Below, piece after piece: positions 1-6,870 of a stretch of DNA of 10,756 nucleotides (positions are counted from its first letter, which is position 1; the number at the start of each line of letters is the position of its first letter). The notes under the pieces were generated by a model. That model saw only the letters and a list, made by a program, of their open reading frames with translations, was not told where the DNA came from and did not search any database. Origin of the DNA: Angelakisella sp. GTDB taxonomy: Bacteria; Bacillota; Clostridia; Oscillospirales; Ruminococcaceae. The stretch spans positions 1-10,756 of the forward strand of contig JAAWGY010000055.1 of assembly GCA_022795575.1 (NCBI GenBank), given 5' to 3'. The position numbers and the translations under genes were made by a program.

Positions 1-363
1 GCGGGCAAAACCGCGGGCAAGGGCCACAAGGGCCAGAACGCCCGCTCCGGCGGCGGTGTCCGTCCGGGCTTTGAAGGCGGCCAGATGCCCCTTCAGCGCA
101 GAGTGCCCAAGAGAGGGTTTGTGAACATCTTCGCTACCCGGTACGAGGCCATCAATGTCGACCAGCTTAACCGCTTTGAGGACGGCGCCGTGGTGGACGA
201 AGCGGCCATCGTAGGGGCCGGCCTAGTTAAGAACACTCGTGACGGCATCAAGATCCTTGGCAGAGGCGAACTCACCAAGAGGCTGACCGTCAAAGTAGCT
301 GCTTTCTCCGAAGGCGCTAAGAGTAAAATTGAGGCTGCCGGCGGAAAGGCCGAGGTGGTATAA
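1..363 (+). CDS. rplO: 50S ribosomal protein L15, C-terminal part (5' truncated)
   Basis: L15 is a large-subunit protein that binds 23S rRNA late in 50S assembly. The reading frame is open from base 1, so the first codons lie outside the window; about 120 residues remain. The visible start is the Gly/Lys/Arg-rich extension typical of L15 (GKGHKGQNARSGGGVRPGFEGG region), followed by the globular part with the MPLQRRVPKRGF motif and a Gly-Ala-Gly-rich C-terminus ending in GGKAEVV. The TAA stop (361-363) directly abuts the secY ATG with no gap, so secY's ribosome-binding site lies inside the rplO coding sequence (GAGGTGG near 350-358). An internal ATG at 85 is not the true start, because upstream codons already encode L15-like sequence. 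The L15-SecY order is that of the bacterial spc operon. Confidence 0.96.
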   Translation, partial: AGKTAGKGHKGQNARSGGGVRPGFEGGQMPLQRRVPKRGFVNIFATRYEAINVDQLNRFEDGAVVDEAAIVGAGLVKNTRDGIKILGRGELTKRLTVKVAAFSEGAKSKIEAAGGKAEVV

Positions 364-1659
364 ATGTTTGAAACGCTGAGGAACGCGTGGAAGATCGAGG
401 ACCTTCGCAAGAAGCTCATCTACACCATGCTGGTACTCCTCGTGGTACGCATTGGCTCCGCCATTCCGGTGCCCTTCATCGACCCCAGCTTTCTCAAGGC
501 GATGGTGGACAGCACCGGCAACCTGCTGGGCTACCTGGATATGCTCACCGGCGGCGCCTTCTCCCAGGCCACCCTCTTCGCCCTTTCCATCTCCCCCTAT
601 ATTACGGCCTCCATCGTCATCCAGCTGCTTACCGTGGCCATCCCGGCCCTGGAGCGGCTGGCCAAGGAGGGGCAGGAGGGCCAGGAGCGGCTGAAGAAGA
701 TCACCCGGTACACCACCGTGGCCCTGGCGGTGCTCCAGGCGGTGGCCTACTACACCATGTTCCGCCGCACCCCCGGCGCGGTGGCCTACACCGACGGGGC
801 CTATGGCGTGCTGGCGGCCCTTAGCATCATCGGGGCCTTTACCGCCGGCGCCATGCTGGTGGTTTGGCTGGGGGAGCGCATCGATGACAAGGGCATCGGC
901 AACGGCATCTCGCTGATCCTCTTTGCCGGCATCGTCTCCCGCATCCCCGCCTCCATCGGGGATATGATCAAGCTGATGATTGAGCAGAAGGGGATCATGT
1001 TCCTTTGGGTGCCCCTCATCGCGGTCATCTTCCTGGCGGAGATCGCCTTTATCGTGCTGATGAACAACGCCGAGCGGCGCATCCCGGTCCAGTACGCCAA
1101 GCGTGTGGTGGGCCGCAAGATGTACGGCGGGCAAAGCTCCTTTATGCCCATCAAGGTTAACATGAGCGGCGTTCTCCCCGTCATCTTCGCCTCCACCTTC
1201 CTGGCCATCCCCGGCACCATCGGCGGCTTCCTCAACCTGAACCCCGCGGAGCATCCCTACTGGACTGCCTTCTTCAATATGTTCAGCTACCGGTCCATCT
1301 TCTACGCGGTGCTCTACTTCCTGCTGATCATCGGGTTCAACTACTTCTATATCGCCATCCAGTACAACCCCATCGAGATGGCCAACAATCTCCGCAAAAA
1401 CAACGGCGCCATCCCCGGCATCCGGCCCGGCAAGCCCACCTCGGACTTTATCACCAAGGTCATCTCCAAGATCACCCTGGTGGGGGCTCTGATGCTGGCG
1501 GCCATCGCCATCCTCCCCATTATCATCACTGCCGTTACCGGCATGAACGTCGCCCTGGGCGGTACCTCCATCATCATCATCGTGGGCGTCGCCCTGGATA
1601 CGGTGCGCAGCCTGGAAAGCCAGATGATGATGCGCCACTACAAGGGCTTCTTAGAGTAA
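364..1659 (+). CDS. secY: Protein translocase channel subunit SecY
   Basis: SecY forms the protein-conducting channel of the plasma-membrane Sec translocon, with SecE and SecG, and is driven by SecA or ribosomes. The product is 431 residues, the normal family length. Ten hydrophobic segments can be recognised: the first near residues 18-36, the last two near 370-391 and 397-412. Family landmarks are present: ISPYITASIVIQLL (76-89), GIGNGISLIL (177-186), the basic cytosolic loop around 236-252, PIKVNMSGVLPVIFA (262-276), GIRPGKPT (352-359) in the loop that contacts ribosome and SecA, and the C-terminal ALDTVRSLESQMMMRHYKGF signature. It begins immediately after the rplO stop, and its own stop overlaps the adk Shine-Dalgarno sequence, so it is expected to be co-transcribed with its neighbours. 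Nothing is missing or unusual. Confidence 0.98.
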   Translation: MFETLRNAWKIEDLRKKLIYTMLVLLVVRIGSAIPVPFIDPSFLKAMVDSTGNLLGYLDMLTGGAFSQATLFALSISPYITASIVIQLLTVAIPALERLAKEGQEGQERLKKITRYTTVALAVLQAVAYYTMFRRTPGAVAYTDGAYGVLAALSIIGAFTAGAMLVVWLGERIDDKGIGNGISLILFAGIVSRIPASIGDMIKLMIEQKGIMFLWVPLIAVIFLAEIAFIVLMNNAERRIPVQYAKRVVGRKMYGGQSSFMPIKVNMSGVLPVIFASTFLAIPGTIGGFLNLNPAEHPYWTAFFNMFSYRSIFYAVLYFLLIIGFNYFYIAIQYNPIEMANNLRKNNGAIPGIRPGKPTSDFITKVISKITLVGALMLAAIAILPIIITAVTGMNVALGGTSIIIIVGVALDTVRSLESQMMMRHYKGFLE

Positions 1660-1669
1660 GGAGGAGCGC

Positions 1670-2308
1670 ATGAACCTGATCCTATTAGGAGCCCCCGGAG
1701 CGGGGAAAGGCACCCAGGGGGAGATCATCCGGGAACGGTTGGATATCCCCACCATCTCCACCGGCGTTATCCTGCGGGAGGCCATCAAGGCCGGCACCCC
1801 CCTGGGCCAGCAGGCCAAGGCCATTATCGACCAGGGGGGGCTGGTCCCCGACGAGGTGGTAAACGGCATCGTCCGGGACCGTCTGGCCCAGGAAGACTGC
1901 AAAAACGGCTTTATCCTGGACGGCTTCCCCCGCACCCTCCCCCAGGCCCAGGCCCTGGACCAGATGGGGGTGCCCATCGATAAGGTGCTGTATATCCAGG
2001 TGCCCGATGCCCTCATCGAGGAGCGGCTGGGCAACCGCCGGGTCTGCGAGGGCTGCGGCGCCACCTACCACCTTATCAACCAGCCCTCCTCCGCCGGGGA
2101 CCTCTGCGAAAAATGCGGCGGCAAGCTCATCGTCCGCAAGGACGACAAGCCGGAGACCATCCGGGAGCGGCTGGCCACCTACCACCAGATGACCGAGCCC
2201 CTTGCCGCCTACTACAGGGAGCAGGGCAAGCTTTGGGAGATCGACGGCAGCACCACCATTGAGGCTGCCACCGAGGCGACTCTCCGGGTCCTGGAGGGGC
2301 AGGAATGA
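1670..2308 (+). CDS. adk: Adenylate kinase, zinc-lid type
   Basis: Adk interconverts ATP + AMP and 2 ADP in the cytoplasm. The product is 212 residues, with P-loop GAPGAGKGT (7-15), the AMP-site segment STGVILREA (30-38), DGFPRT (84-89), and an extended LID domain of the long bacterial form. The LID has Cys126, Cys129, Cys146 and Cys149 in a C-x2-C-x16-C-x2-C arrangement, the structural zinc site of Gram-positive Adks. Residue 33 is Val, where most Adks have Asp (STGD); the codon is GTT. The start has AAGGAGG five bases upstream, overlapping the secY stop. The 3' end overlaps map by four bases (ATGA), suggesting translational coupling. Adk between secY and map is the standard Gram-positive order. 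Confidence 0.97.
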   Translation: MNLILLGAPGAGKGTQGEIIRERLDIPTISTGVILREAIKAGTPLGQQAKAIIDQGGLVPDEVVNGIVRDRLAQEDCKNGFILDGFPRTLPQAQALDQMGVPIDKVLYIQVPDALIEERLGNRRVCEGCGATYHLINQPSSAGDLCEKCGGKLIVRKDDKPETIRERLATYHQMTEPLAAYYREQGKLWEIDGSTTIEAATEATLRVLEGQE

Positions 2309-3057
2309 TCATTCTGAAAACCAGCCGGGAGCTGGAGCTGATGCGGGAGGCGGGGCGCATCTCCCACCTGGCCCTGATGGCCGGGGTAAGGGCGGTGCAG
2401 CCCGGCGCCACCACCATGGATGTCAACCGCGCGGTCCACGAAACCATCACCTCCCTTGGGGGCAAGCCCTCCTTTTTGGGGTACGGCGGGTTTCCCGCCG
2501 CGGCCTGTGTCTCCATCAACGACGAGGTGATCCACGGCATCCCCACCAAGCGCCGCAAAATCCAGGAGGGGGACATCGTCAGCATCGATACCGGGGCCAT
2601 CTACCAGGGCTTCCACGGCGATAACGCCTTTACGGTGGCCGCGGGGGAGACCAGCCAGCGGTGCCGGGAGCTGATGGAAGTGACCCAGCGCTGCCTGGAG
2701 CTTGCCATCGCCGCCGCCCTGCCGGGCAACCGCCTGGGGGACATTGGCGCGGCGGTGGAGGAATACGCCCGCAGCCACGGCTTTGGCGTGGTGAAGGAGT
2801 ATGTGGGCCACGGCATCGGCAGCGAAATGCACCAGGAGCCGGAGGTGCCCAACTACGGCAGGGCCGGCCACGGCCAGCGGCTCCGGCCGGGGATGACCCT
2901 GGCCATCGAGCCCATGATCAACATGGAGGGCGACGGGGTTTGGAAGGACAAAAAGGACGGCTGGACGATACACACCGCCAGCGGCCTGCCCTCCGCCCAC
3001 TTTGAGAACACGGTGGCCATCACCGAAAACGGCCCGGTGGTCCTCACCCGGCCGTGA
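2305..3057 (+). CDS. map: Methionine aminopeptidase type I
   Basis: This dinuclear metalloprotease removes the initiator Met from nascent chains with small second residues. The product is 250 residues, the usual length of the short type Ia enzyme, with no N-terminal zinc extension. All five metal ligands can be placed: Asp95 (SIDTG), Asp106 (FHGDN), His169 (VGHGIG), Glu202 (AIEPM) and Glu234 (HFENT). The accessory histidines His77 (VIHGIP) and His176 (MHQEP) are also present, so the enzyme should be active. The start overlaps the adk stop as ATGA. The TGA stop at 3055-3057 lies just ahead of the KOW protein gene and overlaps a possible GTG start for it. Co-expression with ribosomal proteins fits its co-translational role. 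Confidence 0.97.
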   Translation: MIILKTSRELELMREAGRISHLALMAGVRAVQPGATTMDVNRAVHETITSLGGKPSFLGYGGFPAAACVSINDEVIHGIPTKRRKIQEGDIVSIDTGAIYQGFHGDNAFTVAAGETSQRCRELMEVTQRCLELAIAAALPGNRLGDIGAAVEEYARSHGFGVVKEYVGHGIGSEMHQEPEVPNYGRAGHGQRLRPGMTLAIEPMINMEGDGVWKDKKDGWTIHTASGLPSAHFENTVAITENGPVVLTRP

Positions 3058-3074
3058 AGCGGGGAGGGGTAGCG

Positions 3075-3383
3075 GTGTTTTACAAAGGACAGGTGGTCAG
3101 CTCCGCCGCGGGGCACGACAAGGACAGCTTGTACCTGGTGGTGCAGGTGGAGGGGGACGGCTGGTGCCGCGTCGCCGACGGCAAGCGCCGGAAGCTGGCG
3201 GCGCCCAAGCGCAAAAACCCCAAGCACCTGCGGCCCACCCGGCAGAGCATCGATCCCGGCAGGGTGCCCACCGACAGGGCGCTGCGCCGGGCGCTGGCCG
3301 GACTGCGGGGCGAGGAGCCTGGAGAACAAGAGGAGCCGGTTGCGTATCCCCAGGCAGGGCCCGGGGTACCAGACAGGCCGTAA
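3075..3383 (+). CDS. KOW-domain RNA-binding protein (L14e/L6e/L27e-like)
   Basis: A small basic protein (102 residues from this start) resembling the KOW/L14e-like family that Clostridia encode between map and infA; the molecular role is not known to me. The N-terminal KOW-type beta segment reads FYKGQVVSSAAGHDKDSLYLVV, with the motif VxSxAGxDKxxxYxVV at about residues 6-23. It is followed by a second strand pair ending in VADGKRRKLAAPKRKNPKHLRPT, the family's most recognisable stretch. The remaining 40 or so residues are Pro/Arg/Glu-rich, look disordered, and are longer than I would expect. The GTG at 3075 is preferred because GGGGAGG lies seven bases upstream. The alternative GTG at 3054 would overlap the map stop (GTGA) and add seven residues (MKRGGVA). 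RNA or ribosome binding is inferred from family and context. Confidence 0.83.
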   Translation: MFYKGQVVSSAAGHDKDSLYLVVQVEGDGWCRVADGKRRKLAAPKRKNPKHLRPTRQSIDPGRVPTDRALRRALAGLRGEEPGEQEEPVAYPQAGPGVPDRP

Positions 3384-3398
3384 GGGAGGCATTTGCAA

Positions 3399-3617
3399 AT
3401 GTCAAAACAGGATGTCATCGAAGTCGAGGGCACAGTTGTGGACGCCCTCCCCAACGCCCAGTTCCAGGTGGCGCTGCCCAACGGGCACCAGATCCTGGCG
3501 CATATCTCGGGCAAGCTGCGGATGAATTACATCCGCATCCTGCCGGGGGACAAAGTGACGGTGGAGATCTCGCCCTACGATCTCACCAAGGGCCGCATTA
3601 CCTGGCGGACCAAGTAA
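3399..3617 (+). CDS. infA: Translation initiation factor IF-1
   Basis: IF-1 binds the 30S A site during initiation and stimulates IF-2 and IF-3. The product has 72 residues, exactly the usual bacterial length, forming a single OB-fold (S1-like) domain. Diagnostic segments are EVEGTVVDALPNAQFQV, LPNGHQILAHISGKLRMNYIRILPGDKVTVEISPYDL (in part) and the terminal KGRITWRTK. The ATG at 3399 is chosen over the in-frame TTG two codons upstream, because MSKQDVIEVEG is the standard IF-1 N-terminus. A GGGAGG sequence is suitably placed about ten bases upstream. Placement between map/KOW and rpmJ is the normal Gram-positive arrangement. Confidence 0.97.
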   Translation: MSKQDVIEVEGTVVDALPNAQFQVALPNGHQILAHISGKLRMNYIRILPGDKVTVEISPYDLTKGRITWRTK

Positions 3618-3648
3618 CAGGGGCAAGCACGCAAGGAGGTAATCCGCA

Positions 3649-3762
3649 ATGAAAGTAAGACCTTCGGTAAAACCTATGTGCGAAAAGTGCAAGATCATCA
3701 AGCGCAAGGGCCGCATCATGGTCATCTGCGATAACCCGAAGCACAAGCAGCGTCAGGGTTAA
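3649..3762 (+). CDS. rpmJ: 50S ribosomal protein L36, zinc-binding (C+) form
   Basis: A 37-residue protein read directly from the sequence: MKVRPSVKPMCEKC at the start and CDNPKHKQRQG at the end. L36 binds 23S rRNA in the 50S subunit. Cys11, Cys14, Cys27 and His32 form the zinc ribbon of the C+ type, which predicts normal zinc-replete expression rather than the zinc-free paralogue. The start is supported by AAGGAGG nine bases upstream. The gene lies between infA and rpsM, its universal position in this operon. Confidence 0.97.
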   Translation: MKVRPSVKPMCEKCKIIKRKGRIMVICDNPKHKQRQG

Positions 3763-3786
3763 AGGAAAAAGAGGAGGTGCAATCTT

Positions 3787-4155
3787 ATGGCACGTATTGC
3801 TGGTATCGACCTGCCCAGAGAGAAGCGGGTGGAGATCGGCCTGACCTACATCTTCGGCATTGGCCGGCGGACCGCCGGTGACATCCTGGCCGCCACCGGC
3901 GTAAACCCGGATACCCGGGTGAAGGACCTGACCGAGGAGGACGAGGCGAAGATCCGCGAATACATCGACCACCACCTGACGGTGGAGGGGGACCTGAAGC
4001 GCAACGTGGCCCTGAACATCAAGCGCCTGGTGGAGATTGGCTGCTACCGCGGGGTGCGCCACCGCAAGGGCCTGCCGGTACGGGGACAGCGCACCAAGAC
4101 CAACGCACGCACCCGCAAGGGCCCCGCCAAGACCATCGCCAACAAGAAGAAGTAA
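3787..4155 (+). CDS. rpsM: 30S ribosomal protein S13
   Basis: S13 sits in the head of the 30S subunit, contacts P-site tRNA and takes part in the inter-subunit bridge. The product has 122 residues, the normal length. Characteristic parts are MARIAGIDLPREKRVEIGLTYI at the start, the helix-hairpin-helix GIGRRTAGDIL, the central CYRGVRHRKGLPVRGQRT motif (about 86-103), and the very basic C-terminal tail ARTRKGPAKTIANKKK that reaches the P-site tRNA. GAGGAGG precedes the ATG. The stop codon overlaps the Shine-Dalgarno sequence of rpsK. Confidence 0.98.
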   Translation: MARIAGIDLPREKRVEIGLTYIFGIGRRTAGDILAATGVNPDTRVKDLTEEDEAKIREYIDHHLTVEGDLKRNVALNIKRLVEIGCYRGVRHRKGLPVRGQRTKTNARTRKGPAKTIANKKK

Positions 4156-4168
4156 GGAGGGACGGAGA

Positions 4169-4570
4169 ATGGCGAAACCTGCCGCAAAGAAAACTGTCAT
4201 CCGCAGACGGCGCGAGCGCAAGAACATCGAGCGCGGAGCCGCCCACATCCAGTCCACGTTTAACAACACCATCGTCACCATTACCGATACCCAGGGCAAC
4301 GCCCTTTCCTGGGCCAGCTCCGGCGGGCTGGGCTTCCGGGGCTCCCGGAAATCCACCCCTTATGCCGCACAGACCGCTGCCGAGGTAGCCGCCAAGGCCG
4401 CCATGGAGCACGGGCTGAAGACGGTTGAGGTCTATGTCAAGGGCCCCGGCGCCGGCCGCGAAGCTGCCATCCGCGCCCTCCAGGGTGCCGGGCTGGAGGT
4501 CACTATGATTAAGGACGTGACCCCCATCCCCCACAACGGCTGCCGTCCGCCCAAAAGGCGCAGAGTTTAA
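4169..4570 (+). CDS. rpsK: 30S ribosomal protein S11
   Basis: S11 forms part of the 30S platform with S6 and S18 and contacts mRNA near the E site. The product has 133 residues; bacterial S11 proteins are usually about 128-131. The basic N-terminal tail is AKPAAKKTVIRRRRERKNIE. The core contains IQSTFNNTIVTITDTQGNALSWASSG (in part), GSRKSTPYAAQ and VKGPGAGREAAIRAL, and the end is the signature DVTPIPHNGCRPPKRRRV. The ATG at 4169 is chosen because AAGGAGG (4154-4160) lies eight bases upstream and everything further upstream in this frame is inside rpsM. It is the second gene of the alpha-operon part of the cluster. Confidence 0.97.
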   Translation: MAKPAAKKTVIRRRRERKNIERGAAHIQSTFNNTIVTITDTQGNALSWASSGGLGFRGSRKSTPYAAQTAAEVAAKAAMEHGLKTVEVYVKGPGAGREAAIRALQGAGLEVTMIKDVTPIPHNGCRPPKRRRV

Positions 4571-4587
4571 CAGGAGGTGTTTTGATT

Positions 4588-5217
4588 ATGGCAAGATATA
4601 CCGGTCCAAGTTGCAGACTCTGCCGCCGGGAGGGCAAAAAGCTCTTCCTGAAGGGGGAGAGATGCTATTCCGATAAATGCGCCGTCACCCGCCGGGAGGC
4701 GGTCCCCGGCCAGCACGGCAAGGCCCGGATGCGCAAGCAGTCCGAGTACGGCCTGCAGCTGCGGGCCAAGCAGTCCACCCGCCGCTACTATGGCGTGCTG
4801 GAGGGACAGTTCCGGGGCTACTTTGAGGAAGCCTCCCGCAAGCCCGGCATGGCCGGCGAAAACCTGATGCGGATCCTGGAGAGCCGCCTGGACAACATCG
4901 CCTACCGCTGCGGCTTTGCCTCCAGCCGGAAGGAAGCCCGCCAGCTGGTGCGGCACAACCACTTCCGCATCAACGGCCACAAGGCCAACATCCCCTCCAT
5001 CCAGCTGAGAGCCGGGGACGTCATCACCATCGCCGAGGGCAGCCGCTCCTCCGATAAGATCAAGGCGGTTGTGGAAGCCAACGCCTCCCGCCCCACCCCC
5101 AAGTGGCTGGACGTGGATGCCGCCAAGATGGAAGCCCGGGTGCTGAACCTGCCTGACCGGGAGGACATCGACTTCGACGTGGCCGAGCACCTCATCGTTG
5201 AGCTTTACAGCAAGTAA
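4588..5217 (+). CDS. rpsD: 30S ribosomal protein S4, zinc-binding (C+) form
   Basis: S4 is a primary binder of 16S rRNA that nucleates 30S assembly, and in several bacteria it also autoregulates its operon. The product is 209 residues. It starts MARYTGPSC and contains Cys9, Cys12, Cys26 and Cys31, the four-cysteine zinc site of C+ S4 proteins. The S4 RNA-binding domain follows (LESRLDNIAYRCGFASSRKEARQLVRHNHFRINGHKANIPS region, about residues 95-137). The ATG at 4588 is preferred to the TTG at 4582; AGGAGGT lies about ten bases upstream. A 109-bp gap containing possible stem-loops separates it from rpoA. The order rpsM-rpsK-rpsD-rpoA-rplQ is shared with E. coli and many clostridia but differs from Bacillus, where rpsD is elsewhere. 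Confidence 0.97.
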   Translation: MARYTGPSCRLCRREGKKLFLKGERCYSDKCAVTRREAVPGQHGKARMRKQSEYGLQLRAKQSTRRYYGVLEGQFRGYFEEASRKPGMAGENLMRILESRLDNIAYRCGFASSRKEARQLVRHNHFRINGHKANIPSIQLRAGDVITIAEGSRSSDKIKAVVEANASRPTPKWLDVDAAKMEARVLNLPDREDIDFDVAEHLIVELYSK

Positions 5218-5326
5218 CCCGATGCGGCACAGCCTCTTTTGGCTGTTCCCCGGGGCCTGGCTCCTGGGAGCGGCCAATCAGATATGGGAAGAAGACACGA
5301 CTGTCTGACAAGGAGGGTTCTATTAC
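5218..5326 (+). other. rpsD-rpoA intergenic leader with possible stem-loops
   Basis: This is the longest gap inside the ribosomal cluster. A six-pair hairpin ACAGCC-tctttt-GGCTGT lies at 5229-5246, and a short GCTC-ctgg-GAGC stem follows within 5258-5275. Neither is followed by a T tract, so these are not convincing terminators. No -35/-10 pair of good quality is visible. AAGGAGG lies about ten bases before the rpoA ATG. A role in S4-type feedback, an internal promoter or mRNA processing is possible but not shown. Confidence 0.4.
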
Positions 5327-6283
5327 ATGGTCAAAATTATTGAGCCAAGAATCGAAACAACGGAGCTTAAGCCGGACGGCACCTACGGCCGTTTTGTGGC
5401 GGAGCCGCTGGATCGGGGCTTTGGAATCACCTTAGGCAACAGCCTGAGAAGGGTGCTGCTCTCCTCGCTTCCTGGTGTGGCCGTATCTTCGGTGAAGATC
5501 GATGGCATCCAGCACGAGTTCTCCACCATCCCGGGGGTCAAGGAGGATGTCACCGAGATCATCCTGAACATCAAGGGTCTGACCGCCAAGCTCTACTGTG
5601 ACGAGCCGGTGCGGGTCAAGATCGCGGCGGAGGGAGAGGGCGAGGTTACTGCCGGGTCCATCACCGGTTCCTCCGAGGTGGAGGTGCTGGATCCGGGGAT
5701 GCACATCGCCTCCCTGGCGGATGGCGCGAAGCTTTCGATGGAGCTGGTGCTCCAGAAGGGGCAGGGCTATGTATCCGCCGACCGCAACAAGCAGCTGGAC
5801 GGGGAGAAGGCGCCGGTGGGCACCATCTTTGTGGACAGCATTTACACCCCGGTGCTGAAGGTGAACTATAGCGTAGAGAATACCCGGGTGGAACAGATCA
5901 CCGACTACGACAAGCTGACCCTGGAGGTGTGGACCGACGGTACCATCTCCGCCAAAGAGGCGGTCAGTCTTGCTGCCAAGATCCTCAATAGACAGCTCAA
6001 CCACTTTGTGGAGCTTTCCGACGAAGTGGGATCTACCGAGATCATGGAAAAGAAGGAGGATACCGGTAGGGACAAGGTCCTTGAGATGACCATTGAAGAG
6101 CTTGACCTGTCTGTTCGCGCCTTCAACTGCCTCAAGCGTGCCGGCGTCAACTCGGTTGGCGACCTCATCAACAAGTCCCCGGACGAGATGATGAAGGTAC
6201 GGAATCTGGGCAAGAAGTCCCTGGAGGAAGTCATCAGCAAGTTAGAGGCCCTGGGCTTTAACCTGAGCACCCCGGAGGAATGA
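5327..6283 (+). CDS. rpoA: DNA-directed RNA polymerase subunit alpha
   Basis: Alpha dimerises to start RNA polymerase assembly and contacts UP elements and activators. The product has 318 residues, typical for Firmicutes. The N-terminal domain contains the dimerisation and assembly motifs EPLDRGFGITLGNSLRRVLLSSLPG (about 27-51, in part) and the segment GVKEDVTEIILNIK. The acidic linker around 241-252 leads to the C-terminal domain (about 253-313). That domain shows IEELDLSVRAFNCLKRAGV, where the Arg and Asn-Cys correspond to the DNA-contacting R265 and N268-C269 of E. coli, and the second helix-hairpin-helix NLGKKSLEEVISKL. Its own strong Shine-Dalgarno sequence follows the 109-bp leader. A G+C-rich gap separates it from rplQ. 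Confidence 0.98.
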   Translation: MVKIIEPRIETTELKPDGTYGRFVAEPLDRGFGITLGNSLRRVLLSSLPGVAVSSVKIDGIQHEFSTIPGVKEDVTEIILNIKGLTAKLYCDEPVRVKIAAEGEGEVTAGSITGSSEVEVLDPGMHIASLADGAKLSMELVLQKGQGYVSADRNKQLDGEKAPVGTIFVDSIYTPVLKVNYSVENTRVEQITDYDKLTLEVWTDGTISAKEAVSLAAKILNRQLNHFVELSDEVGSTEIMEKKEDTGRDKVLEMTIEELDLSVRAFNCLKRAGVNSVGDLINKSPDEMMKVRNLGKKSLEEVISKLEALGFNLSTPEE

Positions 6284-6367
6284 CGCCGGGGGAGGCAGAC
6301 ACAACAGCCCGCGCCCCGGCCCCCGGGAGGGCGGGCCCCACCAACAAGGATATAAGGAGTGATAACA
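6284..6367 (+). other. rpoA-rplQ intergenic spacer with G+C-rich hairpin
   Basis: An 84-bp gap containing GCCCGC (6307-6312) that can pair with GCGGGC (6331-6336) around a C/G-rich loop with further pairing options. There is no T tract after it, so it is not a standard intrinsic terminator and transcription into rplQ is expected. The end of the gap carries AAGGAG, which sets the rplQ start at 6368. Any attenuating or RNA-stabilising function is speculative. Confidence 0.35.
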
Positions 6368-6709
6368 GTGCCAGGAGTCAGAAAGCTGGGAAGAACCTCT
6401 GACCACAGAAGGGCAATGCTGCGAGCCATGGTAACTTTCCTGATGGAGAACGGCAGGATCGAGACCACCGTTACCCGGGCAAAGGAAGTGCGTTCCATGG
6501 CCGAAAAGATGATCACCGTCGCCAAGGGTGGCGACCTCCACTCCAAGCGGCAGGTGTATTCCTACATTACCAAGGAAACCGTCGCCAAGAAGGTCATCGA
6601 CGAGCTGGCCCCCAAGTACAAAGAGGTAAACGGCGGCTACACCCGGATCATCAAGACCGGCCCCCGCCGCGGCGACGCCGCGGAGATGGCCATTATCGAG
6701 CTGATCTAA
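6368..6709 (+). CDS. rplQ: 50S ribosomal protein L17
   Basis: L17 lies near the peptide exit tunnel of the 50S subunit. The product has 113 residues, the short form usual in Firmicutes. It begins with the signature PGVRKLGRTSDHRRAMLRAM and includes TRAKEVRSMAEKMITVAKGGDLH, with the C-terminus YTRIIKTGPRRGDAAEMAIIELI read in two parts. The start is the GTG at 6368, because conserved L17 sequence begins there and AAGGAG lies eight bases upstream; another GTG at 6359 overlaps the Shine-Dalgarno sequence itself and is unlikely. It is the last gene of the cluster. A palindromic element begins at the first base after its TAA, separating it from the terminator at 6899-6923. Confidence 0.97.
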   Translation: MPGVRKLGRTSDHRRAMLRAMVTFLMENGRIETTVTRAKEVRSMAEKMITVAKGGDLHSKRQVYSYITKETVAKKVIDELAPKYKEVNGGYTRIIKTGPRRGDAAEMAIIELI

Positions 6710-6870
6710 GAGCCTATCCAAGATCTCCCTGCACGCCGCCTTGGCAGGTCTTTTTCCGCCCTGCGGCGTTAAAAAACCTTGCAATACAGCAAGTATGGCT
6801 GCGGTTTTTTGCCTTGCAGGGCGAAAAAATCCCTGCCAATTCGGCGCACCGGGAGATCCTGAATAGCCTC
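6710..6870. repeat. 161-bp imperfect palindrome, MITE-like element
   Basis: The two ends are inverted repeats. GAGCCTATCC at 6710-6719 matches the reverse complement of GAATAGCCTC at 6861-6870 at 8 of 10 positions. Continuing inward without gaps, 45 of the first 60 positions match. The apex contains CTTGC-aataca-GCAAG (6778-6793). The element is flanked by TAA on both sides (6707-6709, the rplQ stop, and 6871-6873); counted differently, the octamer TAAGAGCC occurs at 6707-6714 and 6871-6878. It encodes nothing. Terminal inverted repeats, a short flanking direct repeat and a position between a gene and its terminator suggest a small non-autonomous transposable element. A gene-end RNA hairpin is the alternative. 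Confidence 0.7.

Noticed and set aside
223..1638. 471-codon open frame on the minus strand opposite secY
   Set aside because: It is the His/Asp/Gly-rich antisense shadow of SecY codons in G+C-rich DNA, with no recognisable domain and full overlap with a certain gene.
6307..6336. Terminator between rpoA and rplQ
   Set aside because: The G+C-rich stem is not followed by a T tract, and rplQ continues with a normal Shine-Dalgarno sequence shortly after.
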